NCBI RefSeq assembly: GCF_001661345.1
Contig: NW_017962913.1
Coordinates: 2,988,694 to 3,052,693, forward strand
Source: Ascoidea rubescens DSM 1968
Lineage: Eukaryota > Ascomycota > Saccharomycetes > Ascoideales > Ascoideaceae
Length of the DNA: 64,000 nt
Direction: 5' to 3'
Shown: piece after piece, positions 30,452-40,720 of the stretch
Layout: every line of letters starts with the position of its first letter
How positions within the stretch are numbered: the stretch's first letter is position 1
Made by a program: the position numbers and the translations under genes
Notes under the pieces: model-generated
Seen by the model: the letters and a program-made list of their open reading frames with translations, nothing else
Databases searched by the model: none
Told to the model about the DNA's origin: nothing

Positions 30452-32600
30452 ATGTCCCAGCTGGCCCTGAACTACAACGAAAAGCTCGAGCTGTTGCAGA
30501 GAAAGATTTCTGAGATGAAGCGCCAGATTGAAACACACCAGAACAGCTCCTCCACAGCCCAGATGAAGTACTCCTCCACCTACCAGCACAAAAACTACAG
30601 TGTCTATAAACCACCACGACACATCTACTCAAACAGATTTCCATCTCACAAGAACAAGACATTGATCTTGAATAATGGCAGTTCGCCAACAGCCTTTTCA
30701 AGTCTAGCAACTCCAACTTCAAGTCTAGTAACTCCAGCAACTTCAAGCTTGTTAAATTTGTCTCAAGATAGAGAACCTCAGTCCACAGCTCTACTTCAAA
30801 ATAATGAAAACAAAAACTTTACGAATAACTTTGTTCAATCCTATTCTCAAGGTGGATTGAAGTTAATTAACAAAGAAATATTTGATAAAAATTTAAACTT
30901 TACTTTAAATCGAAAAAAAATTATAAGAGAGCAAAAAAATTTAATAAAAGTCTCAAAAATTGTGTCAAAAAATAACGTCAAATTTGATTACTGCGACAGA
31001 ATAAATCTAAATGGAATATCATATGCCATAACATTAAGAGGTTTTAAATTGATCCCTCTATCTACTTTCGATCTTGATAGTTTACCAAGTCAATTAAAAT
31101 GGTTCAGCTCTTCCTACAAACTCTCTAAAAATGGCTCTTATATAAAAACCGATGGGAAATTGTATGTTTTTTTTCCAATATTTATTATCTCCAAATGAAA
31201 AATACAATAATAACAAAAACTATAATTAAAATACTAACATTTTTTATTTAGAACTCAAATACCTTATTGTAGGTATTATACCAAAACTGGTATGTTTATT
31301 AATCCGATCTGATTTTGTCTTTTGCTTATTTTTATTTGCTTTATGCTACTTTTTAATTCCTTTTTACTAACCAAGTGATTCTTGATAAATCTTTATTAAT
31401 CAAAATCATTTAAATTTTAAATGATTTTGATTATAATATTTATTCAAAAAAAAAAAAAATTGAAAAAGAAAGGGAAAAAAATATAAAATAATTGGTAATT
31501 TTTACTTTAATGATTTAACTATTATTATTATTTCATTCATCTCATTCATTTCTTTTATTTCTTTTACTATTTCTTTTATTTTATATTTTTTCCCTTTTTT
31601 CTTTTTTTTTTTTGAAAATCATATTTTGAATTAATTATTTTCACTTTTTATTTTGTTTTTCTTTAAATTTTATAATTAAGGAATTTGTAATGATGGGACA
31701 ACATGTAAGTATAAACATGATCCTAATCATATAGCTTTATGCAGAAAATTTATCAGTGGAAAATGTAATCCGGATTATAATCAATGTTCATTATCCCATT
31801 TTCCAAATCAATTCAATTCTCCTACATGCGTGTTTTATCTAAAGGGATTTTGTTCAAAAGGAGAAAATTGTTCCTTTAATCATGTTAAAACAGATAAAAA
31901 TGCTAAAATCTGCAGATTATTCACCCTTGGTGGTTGGTGTGATAGGGGTCTTTCCTGTAAATTTAAACATATTTATGAGTGTCCAGATTTTATAAATGAA
32001 GGTTTAAATCCTTGTCCAAGAGGTAAAAATTGCAAGTTATCTCATGTTATCAAAAACGAAAACAATGATAAAATTAATAATAATACACAAAATATACAGA
32101 AGAAAGATGAATTAATCGAGCAATTATTTCTTTATAATAGTTATTTTAATGAAAATTTGAAAAATAATAGAAAAAAGAATTTCAATGTTGATATGAATAA
32201 AGTATCTGAAATGATTGACAACAGTGATTCAGAAAGTGATTTAGAAAGTGAAAATGACAGTGAAAGTGACAGTGAAAATGAAAATAATAGCAATAGTGAC
32301 AGTGAAGATTACTTTGATCTTGAAAATCGAAATGAAGAAAACTTGGCTAGTGGTACAAATGAAAAAATAAAAGAAGATAAAAACGAAGATGAGAATAATA
32401 GTAAAAAAGATAAAGAAATACTCAAAAAAATTCAAGAAAATGATACAATACAACAGAGAAATATTATTATGATCTCTGATTCAGAGGATTCAGAGGATTC
32501 AGAGGATTCGAGCATTTCAGACGATTTAAAGGATCTAGATTTCAAAAATGACAATAATGGGGCTGAATTTTCAGAAAACAAAGACATTGTTTACTTATAA
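30452..32600 (+). CDS. Five-CCCH zinc finger protein, ZC3H3/Red5-like, spliced
   Basis: A three-exon gene: 30452-31161, 31252-31289 and 31681-32600, giving 555 residues. Exon 2 is only 38 bases and encodes TQIPYCRYYTKTG, the first half of zinc finger 1, and exon 3 completes it (ICNDGTTCKYKH). Five CCCH fingers follow one another: C-x8-C-x5-C-x3-H, C-x7-C-x6-C-x3-H, C-x7-C-x5-C-x3-H, C-x8-C-x5-C-x3-H and C-x10-C-x5-C-x3-H. Before them, YKLSKNGSYIKTDGKL matches the short segment that precedes the fingers in ZC3H3 proteins. The N-terminus has a coiled coil (NEKLELLQRKISEMKRQIET) and the C-terminus is acidic and Ser-rich. ZC3H3 and fission yeast Red5 act in nuclear poly(A) RNA processing and decay. 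I know of no clear S. cerevisiae counterpart. Confidence 0.88.
31162..31251 (+). other. Intron 1 of the CCCH gene
   Basis: A 90-base intron. It has GTATGT at 31162, the branch point TACTAAC at 31232-31238 and the 3' site TTTAG ending at 31251. It splits a Leu codon (TT/A) before the first zinc finger. Confidence 0.9.
31397..31433 (+). repeat. Perfect 18-bp inverted repeat in intron 2
   Basis: Arms 31397-31414 and 31416-31432/33 are perfectly complementary around a single central base (left arm TAATCAAAATCATTTAAA). It would form a strong hairpin in the RNA, just after the branch point. Confidence 0.95.
31445..31614 (+). repeat. Long-range imperfect inverted repeat in intron 2
   Basis: The left arm (31445-31491, A-rich with AAAGGGAAAAAAATATAAAA) is complementary to the right arm (31576-31614, TTTATATTTTTTCCCTTT and flanks). 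The match spans about 40 bases with a few bulges, across an 85-base loop. Confidence 0.8.
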
Positions 32601-33190
32601 AAATATATATTATTCTTTGCTATAAACAAACCAATGTTAGTCATCCCATGAGGATTAATTAAAGTTGAAACTAGTCAATAGAGACCAAATCTTGAATTTA
32701 CGAAGCGAGAATCGCTTGATTCGAGTTACAAAAAAACAAAAAGAAGAATATTAGTAAGAACATTATAAAATATATAACTATATCAAAAATGAATAGAAAT
32801 TTAATAAAAGACGTAATAACTTCCAAAATTTAAGGATCGTTCTTATAAGAGATTATTAGTAATTATGAATAATAGACTAATAAGGTTTTGAAAAGACTTC
32901 TTCTCGAAACAAGGTTTGGTTTTTAAGGCTATATCAAAAAAATTTCAAACTGCGTTTAGAGAAAAGTATAATTGGGACTGTAAAATGTTTTAGTGAATTT
33001 GTTTTGTATAAATAATTAAATGTATTGTAATTAATTGCTTATGTAATAGCCTATTTAACCACTTATGTAATAATAATTAGAAAAAAAAAACAACAAAAAG
33101 CCCATCAAAAAAAGAACGAAAAGTTAAAGAAGCGAAATACCTTTTAAAAAACCCCATACTATAATTATAAAATTGATTCAAAATCAATCA
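32601..33190. other. Convergent intergenic stretch
   Basis: This 590-base AT-rich spacer lies between the ends of the CCCH gene and the GPI protein gene. No gene, repeat of note or RNA was recognised. Confidence 0.65.
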
Positions 33191-33883
33191 TTATAATAAA
33201 GCGGTTAAAAATACAACAAATGGAGATAAACCAATCATTGCGTATTGCTTACCATTCAAGTTAAGAACGTTTCCAGCATTAGATTCAGAAACAGATGAAG
33301 TAGAAGTTGAGGTAGAAGTCGAAGCAGCAGAAGCAGAAGCATCAGTTGTTTCAGATGAAGTAGAAGTTATAGTAGAAACCGAAGTGGAATCTGAAACAGA
33401 GCCTGAGGTTGTTGAAGAAGCAGATCCAGAGGTGGTGGTGACAGTACTAAGGGTGCCATCGCCGGTTGCAGTTTGTTGAAATTGGACGACATCAAGAATA
33501 CTTTGGTCTAAAGAAGTAGAAAAGGATGTGAATGAGGATACTTCAGAGACAACTTCAGATAAAACTGAGCTAAAGGAAACCAAATCAACAGTTCTAACTT
33601 CTTCAGCAACATCTCTGTAATATGAACTGGCATCAGGCAGGTTTTTGTCTTGTAGGTCATCGATAGCATCGCTGATGTCACTAAGCTGTTCTTCTAAGTA
33701 GTCAATTTTGTTTCTCAATTGTGAGTTGTTGTTTCCATTGTCATCAAGATACTCATCAAGATCATCTAATCGGTCTTCCAAACGATCAACTTGACTTTCC
33801 CAGGAAGATAAAGTGCTGCCAGGAATGACAGCAGAGTTAGCAAGGGTCAATAAGGTAGCTAAAGCAGCAATAGTAAAACGCAT
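33191..33883 (-). CDS. GPI-anchored coiled-coil cell-surface protein
   Basis: A 230-residue secreted protein that I cannot name. MRFTIAALATLLTLANS is a signal peptide. Residues about 25-80 form an acidic heptad-type coiled coil (QVDRLEDRLDDLDEYL, then RNKIDYLEEQLSDISDAI). A Ser/Thr-rich region at about 140-200 is suited to O-mannosylation. The end, SNAGNVLNLNGKQYAMIGLS followed by PFVVFLTALL, is a GPI attachment signal. This build fits a wall or plasma-membrane protein. A coiled coil in the extracellular part is unusual for yeast GPI proteins. Codon choice is biased, which suggests good expression. It is divergent from the ARG81-like gene. Confidence 0.8.
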   Translation of the reverse strand: MRFTIAALATLLTLANSAVIPGSTLSSWESQVDRLEDRLDDLDEYLDDNGNNNSQLRNKIDYLEEQLSDISDAIDDLQDKNLPDASSYYRDVAEEVRTVDLVSFSSVLSEVVSEVSSFTSFSTSLDQSILDVVQFQQTATGDGTLSTVTTTSGSASSTTSGSVSDSTSVSTITSTSSETTDASASAASTSTSTSTSSVSESNAGNVLNLNGKQYAMIGLSPFVVFLTALL

Positions 33884-34542
33884 TTTGAGGATTGTAATCG
33901 AAAAAGAAACAGTAATTATCGGAGAGATTCAGTAATAAAGAGCTTGCAATTAGGACTGGAAATGCAATTGATAAACAACTATAATGGTTTGTAATGTCTT
34001 GAACAAATCTCCACAGAACAAAGCAAAAACCGTCTCTTTTATATCGTTTTGCTTCTCAAAATGGGCACTGAGAGCAGAGAAGTTCCGGGCTGAAGCTTTT
34101 CTTCAGTTGCTTTTCCTCGCTCCCAAAGGGGAAACTCTGACGAACATCCATCGACCGCAGCACAGAACCACCCTGCATCATCCTGTGTCAGCAATGTGCT
34201 GTGCAGCGTTTGCTAAGATCTGCCAAGGATGTGTAATTGGTTCGCCAAGGGTTTACAAATTGTAATATGCCGAGCAAAAGAAAAAAAGGGCAGTGCTGGT
34301 CTTGCTTTTAACCATCCGCTGAGTCAGCGCTTACGTAACTTCTGTTTGCACCAGCTATGTGGATGTCTTTTATGCGTCTTATCTTTTTTCTCTCTGATTT
34401 AACCTCAATGTGAGGCTTCTGTTCGTGGAGGTATCAAACAAAGAGACGTTAATATGCTGTTTTGATGGCTATATGATCAGGTTTCACAGCTGCACCTGGG
34501 GAAGTGTCTAGTATTTGGGTATTGCCACAATCAGAAGACAGA
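33884..34542. promoter_or_regulatory. Divergent GPI protein / ARG81-like promoter
   Basis: This 660-base spacer has a GC-rich middle (34060-34250) typical of promoters in this window. The 93-codon plus-strand frame at 33984-34265 shows no domain and overlaps the promoter, so I do not call it. Confidence 0.55.
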
Positions 34543-37500
34543 ATGGCAAAGCGAAATCTGTCTCAAGCTCTCCACCGCAAGAACTCGTTTGATAGCAACT
34601 CGAATGCCAGAAAGAAGATCAAAAGAACAAGAAACTTTGCAGGCTGCTGGGTGTGTAGAACCCGAAAGGTTAAGTGCGATTCAACAAGACCCTATTGCAA
34701 AAGATGTGAAAAGTCTGGGTTGATTTGCTCAGGCTATGACATTAAGTTGAAATGGGCAATTCCCCTAACGTTACATTCTTTCGATCCAGTCAAGAGAAAT
34801 TTAACTCGAGCAACGAGTTTTACACAATTCAGGAATCCCAACAACAAAATCATAAACTCGAACATACAAAAAGCTGAGCCCTTTAATGATGATTCCAACA
34901 ATGATGAGTATTTTCAAAGATGCCATATCAAATATATTGACTGGGAGGCTTTGGATTCAAATTTTATTAATTTGAATTATATCAATAGCTTGTTAAAAAA
35001 AATTGATCTAGATTCAATTCAATTTCAAATATACATTAACAACATTTTAAATCAAAATTTAAATGTTAATATTGAACAAAGTATTAATGATGATATTAAT
35101 GATGATATTCATAACAATGTTGGTATATCACACGACTTGGATCAAAATTCAAAGGAATTTGATTTAAACTCAAATTTAATCGAAGGGCCTTTTTCCGTTT
35201 TTTATTCCGATAGTAATAATGATAATAATAATAATAATAATTCTATTGGTCAGATAAGTGAAATAAATGATCTCAATAATAATGTCTATGAAAATGGCTA
35301 TGATAATTTCAGTACTAATGGCGGTGAAAATACAGTTATTAATGGCAATGATAATGGCTCAGTTGCAGAAAAAAATAGCTCGACAATAACTTTTACTTCT
35401 AATCCCCAAAAAAATCTTTTAATTTTATCAAATTCAAATTTCAACTTGCTTTCAAAAAATTTATCCAAACTTGATCATGAATTTGAACCAGAACGTGAAT
35501 CAAAAGATTCAATCAAATTAGACCATGAGATTAAAAAACTAAGATACCAATATTGGATTCATCCATCGTTAACTAATCTAGCTAATTTATCTGCAAATTT
35601 GCTTCAAATTTCCTCTTCTTCTTCTTCTCCCTCTTTCTTTCCCTCCTCCAATTATTTTTATTTCTTTAAACCTGATAAATCGTTAGAAAATGACTTATTA
35701 CTAAATCAGAAAAATTTAAATTTACTATTCGATATTTCCTCAAACCATTTATCTCTATCTTCTTTATTTAATCAATTAATCTCAAACTTCGAATTAAATG
35801 TCTTGCATTTATTAATGAATTTCTCTTTGAACATGCCCTTTTCAAATCCTTGGAACCAAAACTTTTTTCCCTTTATACTTAAAATCATATCTCAATTTGT
35901 ATTATCAAATTCCATCAATGATTTGTTTTTTAATTCAAATTCACCTCAACATGATATCAAATTATTTGAGTTAAATAAAGAATTTTACATTAAACAATTG
36001 ATCCTATTTCAAATTTTATCAATTTCTTCTTTCCACTTGTATGATACCGAAAAAAATTTAAAATCAAACTCGACTTTTTTAAATTTATCTATATATTTAA
36101 GAAATTTACTTACTTCAAAGATTTTGATTTTAATTAATTATATAAATAATCAAATAAATCAATTTTCATTAAATTTAAAAGTCATTTTTCTACTATTATT
36201 TATTATCCAATTAAATTTAGATAAATTGTTTGATTCAAATTTAAATTTTGAAAAATATTTTAAATTTTGTGATATTTTAATTATAAATTTATCAACTTTA
36301 TCAAACTCATCAAATTCAAATGAAAAATATGGTAAAAATTATATAATAAATGAATATGATAAAATAAAAATTAACAAAGACTTGTTAAATGATTTAAATG
36401 ATTTTAATGATAATGATGATATAAGTAATTTTAATATACTAAATAAAAATTATAACAATATTATAAATAATAATAATGAACTTAATTTCAATTTCAATTA
36501 TTTAATCATTTATCTAAAGGTTTATAAAAATATATATAATGCAACATTTATATTTGATCGTAATAACTTTCAAATCCTTAAAATTAAAAAATTTGATGAT
36601 ATCTTAAAAAAAAATTATAACTTAATCAAAGATGATTACGATTATTATTATAAACATATGGGCAATAAAAAAACTAATATTGAAATTCGTTCATCAACTT
36701 CTTTACCATTGCAAACAGTTTCAATGAGTGAAAAATCTAGTATTGACAGTCACAGTTCAAATTCAATTTGTGATACTAGTATAAATAATAGCGATGCAAA
36801 TTTAAATGAAATTCCAACCCTTTCAATTCAGGTAAGATTTAATTGCGATGAAAGTGACAATATCAGATTTAAAGTCAAAAACGAAAGCGAAGACGAAGGA
36901 GAGTTGATAACTGATTTTAATACTATTAAAAATAATACAGCAAGACCACTAAAAAGAATTGACAGATTAATCGATTTACCATTACCTAAAATCCTTAACA
37001 ATGATAACAATAGTGATACAAATCTTTATCTAAATTGGCAAAATTTGAATAATAATATTGACCCAAATATTTTAAATTTTAATGATTTAATTTTTCCAAT
37101 ACCATTATCATTGATCAATTTATTAAACAAGATTACAAAGCTTTGCAATCATAATAATTTTTTTAGAGAAAAGAAAATATTTGCAAGAAATTTTCCAAAA
37201 ATATGTACAGATTTTGAAGATAGATTATTAAATTGGAGAATCAACTGGAATTTGTATTATTATGATTGTGAGTATAATCCTAGTTATAATATTATTGGTC
37301 ATAACAATCATGATAATAATAATAATGATAATAATAAAAATTCAAGAAAAAAAATGAAGTTTTTTTCTATATATCACGAACTAGTATACCATAATATCAT
37401 GTCATTTTATAATTCTATGCTAATATACTATTATAAAATTATCAAAAAATATCCTGCAGTTTTATTAAGTTATTATGCAACGAATTCAATCAATCATTTG

Positions 37501-37815
37501 AAAAGAATTTACGAAATAATTCAAAAAAACTATCACGATGATAAATTTTTAAATAAAAAAATGTTTTATTTCAAACCGTTCTTTTTGCAAATATTTTTCA
37601 CCAGCTGCGAAGCCAGTTCGATTGACTTGCAAGAAAAATGCAAGCAATTGTGGGAGAAGTACAATAAATATGAAAAGTTAGATGTTTTCAATAACAATAA
37701 CTGGAAGGCAAAGCAAGTGATCTTTGAGATCTGGAAAAAGAGAAACGAATCCAATCAAGACTTGAACTGGGTCGAAGTTCTTAAAGAATGGAATTTCACA
37801 CTATTTTTAGTTTGA
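34543..37815 (+). CDS. ARG81: Zn2Cys6 transcription factor, Arg81-like
   Basis: A 1090-residue regulator from the first ATG of the frame. The binuclear zinc cluster is GCWVCRTRKVKCDSTRPYCK and on to CEKSGLIC (C-x2-C-x6-C-x6-C-x2-C-x6-C). It is followed by SGYDIKLKWAIPL, which is distinctive of Arg81 (ArgRII), the arginine-sensing factor that works with Mcm1 and Arg80 on arginine genes. FQRCHIKYIDWE (about residue 125) matches a second Arg81 family block. The middle is rich in Asn and Ile, and the C-terminal part (SIYHELVYHNIMSFYNSMLI and after) is the helical regulatory domain. S. cerevisiae Arg81 is about 880 residues. No introns are seen. Confidence 0.82.
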   Translation: MAKRNLSQALHRKNSFDSNSNARKKIKRTRNFAGCWVCRTRKVKCDSTRPYCKRCEKSGLICSGYDIKLKWAIPLTLHSFDPVKRNLTRATSFTQFRNPNNKIINSNIQKAEPFNDDSNNDEYFQRCHIKYIDWEALDSNFINLNYINSLLKKIDLDSIQFQIYINNILNQNLNVNIEQSINDDINDDIHNNVGISHDLDQNSKEFDLNSNLIEGPFSVFYSDSNNDNNNNNNSIGQISEINDLNNNVYENGYDNFSTNGGENTVINGNDNGSVAEKNSSTITFTSNPQKNLLILSNSNFNLLSKNLSKLDHEFEPERESKDSIKLDHEIKKLRYQYWIHPSLTNLANLSANLLQISSSSSSPSFFPSSNYFYFFKPDKSLENDLLLNQKNLNLLFDISSNHLSLSSLFNQLISNFELNVLHLLMNFSLNMPFSNPWNQNFFPFILKIISQFVLSNSINDLFFNSNSPQHDIKLFELNKEFYIKQLILFQILSISSFHLYDTEKNLKSNSTFLNLSIYLRNLLTSKILILINYINNQINQFSLNLKVIFLLLFIIQLNLDKLFDSNLNFEKYFKFCDILIINLSTLSNSSNSNEKYGKNYIINEYDKIKINKDLLNDLNDFNDNDDISNFNILNKNYNNIINNNNELNFNFNYLIIYLKVYKNIYNATFIFDRNNFQILKIKKFDDILKKNYNLIKDDYDYYYKHMGNKKTNIEIRSSTSLPLQTVSMSEKSSIDSHSSNSICDTSINNSDANLNEIPTLSIQVRFNCDESDNIRFKVKNESEDEGELITDFNTIKNNTARPLKRIDRLIDLPLPKILNNDNNSDTNLYLNWQNLNNNIDPNILNFNDLIFPIPLSLINLLNKITKLCNHNNFFREKKIFARNFPKICTDFEDRLLNWRINWNLYYYDCEYNPSYNIIGHNNHDNNNNDNNKNSRKKMKFFSIYHELVYHNIMSFYNSMLIYYYKIIKKYPAVLLSYYATNSINHLKRIYEIIQKNYHDDKFLNKKMFYFKPFFLQIFFTSCEASSIDLQEKCKQLWEKYNKYEKLDVFNNNNWKAKQVIFEIWKKRNESNQDLNWVEVLKEWNFTLFLV

Positions 37816-38217
37816 CACATCAAAACCATTTTCGTGGGTTGAAGTTTTTCCGAGATTACCATCATTGTGGTGATATGTACAAACACATTTTTGTACATCT
37901 AAATACTCGTAACTGCATTAGAAAAATGGACTTGTGATGATTTCTGAATTCGACCAATGTGGAGAAGAAAACCATAAAAAGGAAGCAATGATCCAGATAT
38001 AATGCTTTTTGTTTACTTTGGACCACAGCAATCCGGAAGATTCGCTGGTGATTGGCTAACAGAACCTTCTAACTGATTGACACATGATACTCTGAAAAGG
38101 TATTTATAGTCAATTTCTTTCTTTCACACTCTTATTCCTCCCACTATCTGAGACTGTCTTATATTTTCAGCAAACACCAGAAATAATTAATATACATTTA
38201 TTGATCCTTAAGAAAAA
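37816..38217 (+). promoter_or_regulatory. Promoter of the acyl-CoA synthetase gene
   Basis: This 400-base spacer lies between two rightward genes. A TATTTATAG element at about 38101-38108 lies some 110 bases before the ATG. No clear oleate response element (paired CGG/CCG) was found by eye. Confidence 0.5.
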
Positions 38218-40605
38218 ATGGACGCCCAATTTGACAACACCTTTGGCTATCGATTATCTGATGCTCAAAAGAAGGAAATATCTGATGTCTATGATAACTT
38301 ACCATTGCCCACTGACCAAATTGATGTCGGCTTGCCAATTCCAAACTCTCAAAAGGACAGTCATTCTCACATTTATCGACCAAGCAAGTTGGTTATTTTA
38401 AATTCAACAACTCCAGACAATCAACCAAGTCTAATCTCTTATATTCATCCCTTTGTCGATACCTATTTCAAAATCTTTGAGGTTTCTGCTAACCTATGGC
38501 CAGACCACAATTGCTTAGGCAAAAGATTATTTAACAACACTGCTAAAAATCAGTTTGATCGATTTTATACTTTTCAGTCCTATTCCAAGATTCGAGAAAG
38601 AAGAAATAATTTGGGTGCTGGTATATTGTCTTTGGTGTTAAATAATAAAACTTACAAAAGATTTAAAGACATTGACTCAAGCTTTTACACAAATGAAAAT
38701 TATAACTATCCTTTTTTAGTCTCTTTATATTCTTCTAATAGACTTGAATGGTTATTAACTGATCTTGCATGCCAATCCTACAGCCTACCCAATACTGCTT
38801 TATATGATACACTTGGTCCAGAAACATCTAAATATATTCTTGAAATAACAGAGTCTCCTATATTATTTTGCTCATATCAAAATATCTCCAAAGTGTTGAA
38901 ATTGAAACAAGATCATCCAATTTCATTGCAAAAATTAGCTATTGTTGTTTCATTTGACAATTTAAACCCTGAAAAGGATAACCATTTAATCAGTTTATCC
39001 AATTCCTTAGACTTACAATTATTAGACTTACGAAATGTTGAAAAAATTGGAAAACTTTTTCCAATCCCTTTAAATCCTTCAAAACCTGATGATTTATACA
39101 CAATTTCATTTACCTCTGGAACCACAGGTTTACCAAAAGGAGTTGAAATGACTCAAAGAAACTTACTATCTGGTATAACTTTTGCCTTTACCCACATTGG
39201 TAAACCCGATGCTAATGAAAGATCAAAAGACCAAATTGAATATGCTGAATATTATACTAAAGATCAGCCTAGAGCTTTATGTTTTTTACCCTTGGCTCAT
39301 ATTTTTGAAAGACAAGTTTCAGCTTATCAAATAACTTGTGGTGTTGCAATTGCCTTTCCGAGTTCTTCGATTCCTGTCAACTCTTTGATGGAAGACATAA
39401 GAGTTTTGAGACCTCATATTTTAAGCGCTGTTCCAAGAGTCTTTACAAAAATTGAGAGTAGCCTTAAGCAATCCATAAAGAACTCAAATGTGTTTCAGAA
39501 ATATTTACTTGAAAAATCTATTCGAGACAAAGAACAAGTTCAATCACTGGAACCTGATAATAAAGGTGAGAGTTGGTTGTTTGATAGGCTTGTGGTCGAT
39601 AAGACAAGGCATACTTTGGGTTTTGATAACATGCAATTTTGTGTGACTGGATCTGCACCCATTGCTCCTGAAACTGTCAAGTTTTTAAAAGCAATACTTG
39701 GTATGGGCTTCAAACAAGGTTATGGTCTAACTGAATCGATGGCTGGTGTTACAATTAGTAGAGCCTATGAAAAGGAACCTGGATCTTGTGGTGTTGGTGG
39801 TCTTACTTGTGAGTTTAGATTGAAGAGTGTGCCAAACATGAACTATAATGTTGATGATCCCGATGGAATTCCAAAAGGGGAGCTATTATTAAGAGGTCCT
39901 CAAATATTTCCAAGATATTTCAAAAATGAAAAGGCGACTTTAGAATCTTTTGATGAAGATGGCTTTTTTTTGACTGGTGATATTGCTAAAGTTGATACTA
40001 AAAATGTAAATAGACTTTACATTATTGATCGTGTGAAGAATTTTTTCAAGTTAAGTCAAGGTGAGTACATTGCTCCAGAAAAAATTGAAAATATATATCT
40101 TTCGACATGTCCAATTTTGACTCAAGTTTTTGTTTATGGCAATTCTTTTAAAAATTATCTTGTATCTATTGTTGGTGTGGATGCCTTAGCATTGAAAAAA
40201 AGTATTGAAAGAGACGAAATTCATTTTAGAGGAATACATTCAAATTCAAGCAATTATCAAATATTTCAGAACTTGAAAGACCTTTTAGGTTCAGACTCAG
40301 AAAGAGATGATTTAGAGTTACTTAGATTAATCAACAGTCATTATTTTCTCAAGAAAACAATTTTGAGTTTTCTTAACAAGCAAATCCAATCATTATCTAA
40401 CAAAGAAAGAAAATCAATTTTACAAAATTTTGAAAAGATTCATAATTTATATTTGGCAATCAACCCGCTAACAATTGAAAATAATTTAATTACCCCAACT
40501 TTTAAAGTGAAACGAAATGTGTGTGCTTCATTTTTTAAAGATAAGATAGATCTATTGTATCAAGAAGGTTCTTTGATTAAAGATGATGTAATATCGAAAT
40601 TATAA
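38218..40605 (+). CDS. FAA2: Peroxisomal long/medium-chain acyl-CoA synthetase
   Basis: A 795-residue AMP-forming enzyme that activates fatty acids to acyl-CoA, feeding beta-oxidation. It matches Faa2 along the whole length: EWLLTDLACQSYSLPNTALY, the P-loop SFTSGTTGLPKGVEMT (about residues 293-308), CFLPLAHIFERQVSAY, TGSAPIAPETVKF, QGYGLTESMAGV, and DRVKNFFKLSQGEYIAPEKI. It ends in SKL, a canonical PTS1 peroxisomal signal, and has no transmembrane segment. It is about 50 residues longer than S. cerevisiae Faa2, mostly through small loops. It ends 115 bases from the end of the convergent transcription factor gene. Confidence 0.94.
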   Translation: MDAQFDNTFGYRLSDAQKKEISDVYDNLPLPTDQIDVGLPIPNSQKDSHSHIYRPSKLVILNSTTPDNQPSLISYIHPFVDTYFKIFEVSANLWPDHNCLGKRLFNNTAKNQFDRFYTFQSYSKIRERRNNLGAGILSLVLNNKTYKRFKDIDSSFYTNENYNYPFLVSLYSSNRLEWLLTDLACQSYSLPNTALYDTLGPETSKYILEITESPILFCSYQNISKVLKLKQDHPISLQKLAIVVSFDNLNPEKDNHLISLSNSLDLQLLDLRNVEKIGKLFPIPLNPSKPDDLYTISFTSGTTGLPKGVEMTQRNLLSGITFAFTHIGKPDANERSKDQIEYAEYYTKDQPRALCFLPLAHIFERQVSAYQITCGVAIAFPSSSIPVNSLMEDIRVLRPHILSAVPRVFTKIESSLKQSIKNSNVFQKYLLEKSIRDKEQVQSLEPDNKGESWLFDRLVVDKTRHTLGFDNMQFCVTGSAPIAPETVKFLKAILGMGFKQGYGLTESMAGVTISRAYEKEPGSCGVGGLTCEFRLKSVPNMNYNVDDPDGIPKGELLLRGPQIFPRYFKNEKATLESFDEDGFFLTGDIAKVDTKNVNRLYIIDRVKNFFKLSQGEYIAPEKIENIYLSTCPILTQVFVYGNSFKNYLVSIVGVDALALKKSIERDEIHFRGIHSNSSNYQIFQNLKDLLGSDSERDDLELLRLINSHYFLKKTILSFLNKQIQSLSNKERKSILQNFEKIHNLYLAINPLTIENNLITPTFKVKRNVCASFFKDKIDLLYQEGSLIKDDVISKL

Positions 40606-40720
40606 TATAGGATTTTCAGTTGTTCTTTTTAATTCTATTGTTTTCATACAGACATTAAATGAATAAATAGTTTTAAAATTATAAAAAAAATTATATTTTA
40701 ATTGTAAAAATGATTTAGGT

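Larger units (their letters stand above)
31290..31680 (+). other. Intron 2 of the CCCH gene, long and structured
   Basis: A 391-base intron. GTATGT at 31290 and AATTAAG ending at 31680 restore finger 1 (codon G/GA). The only perfect TACTAAC lies at 31365-31371, about 309 bases before the 3' site. Two inverted repeats lie between them and could shorten that distance. Confidence 0.85.

Noticed and set aside
31162-31198. Unspliced C-terminus VFFPIFIISK of the first CCCH exon
   Set aside because: This is read-through into intron 1; splicing at GTATGT/TTTAG gives the conserved finger region instead.
32680-32740. TTGATTCGAGTTAC as a possible tRNA box
   Set aside because: No acceptor stem, D arm or anticodon arm can be drawn around it.
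33984-34265. 93-codon plus-strand frame between divergent genes
   Set aside because: It lies in a shared promoter, has no domain, and its composition matches the GC-rich island.
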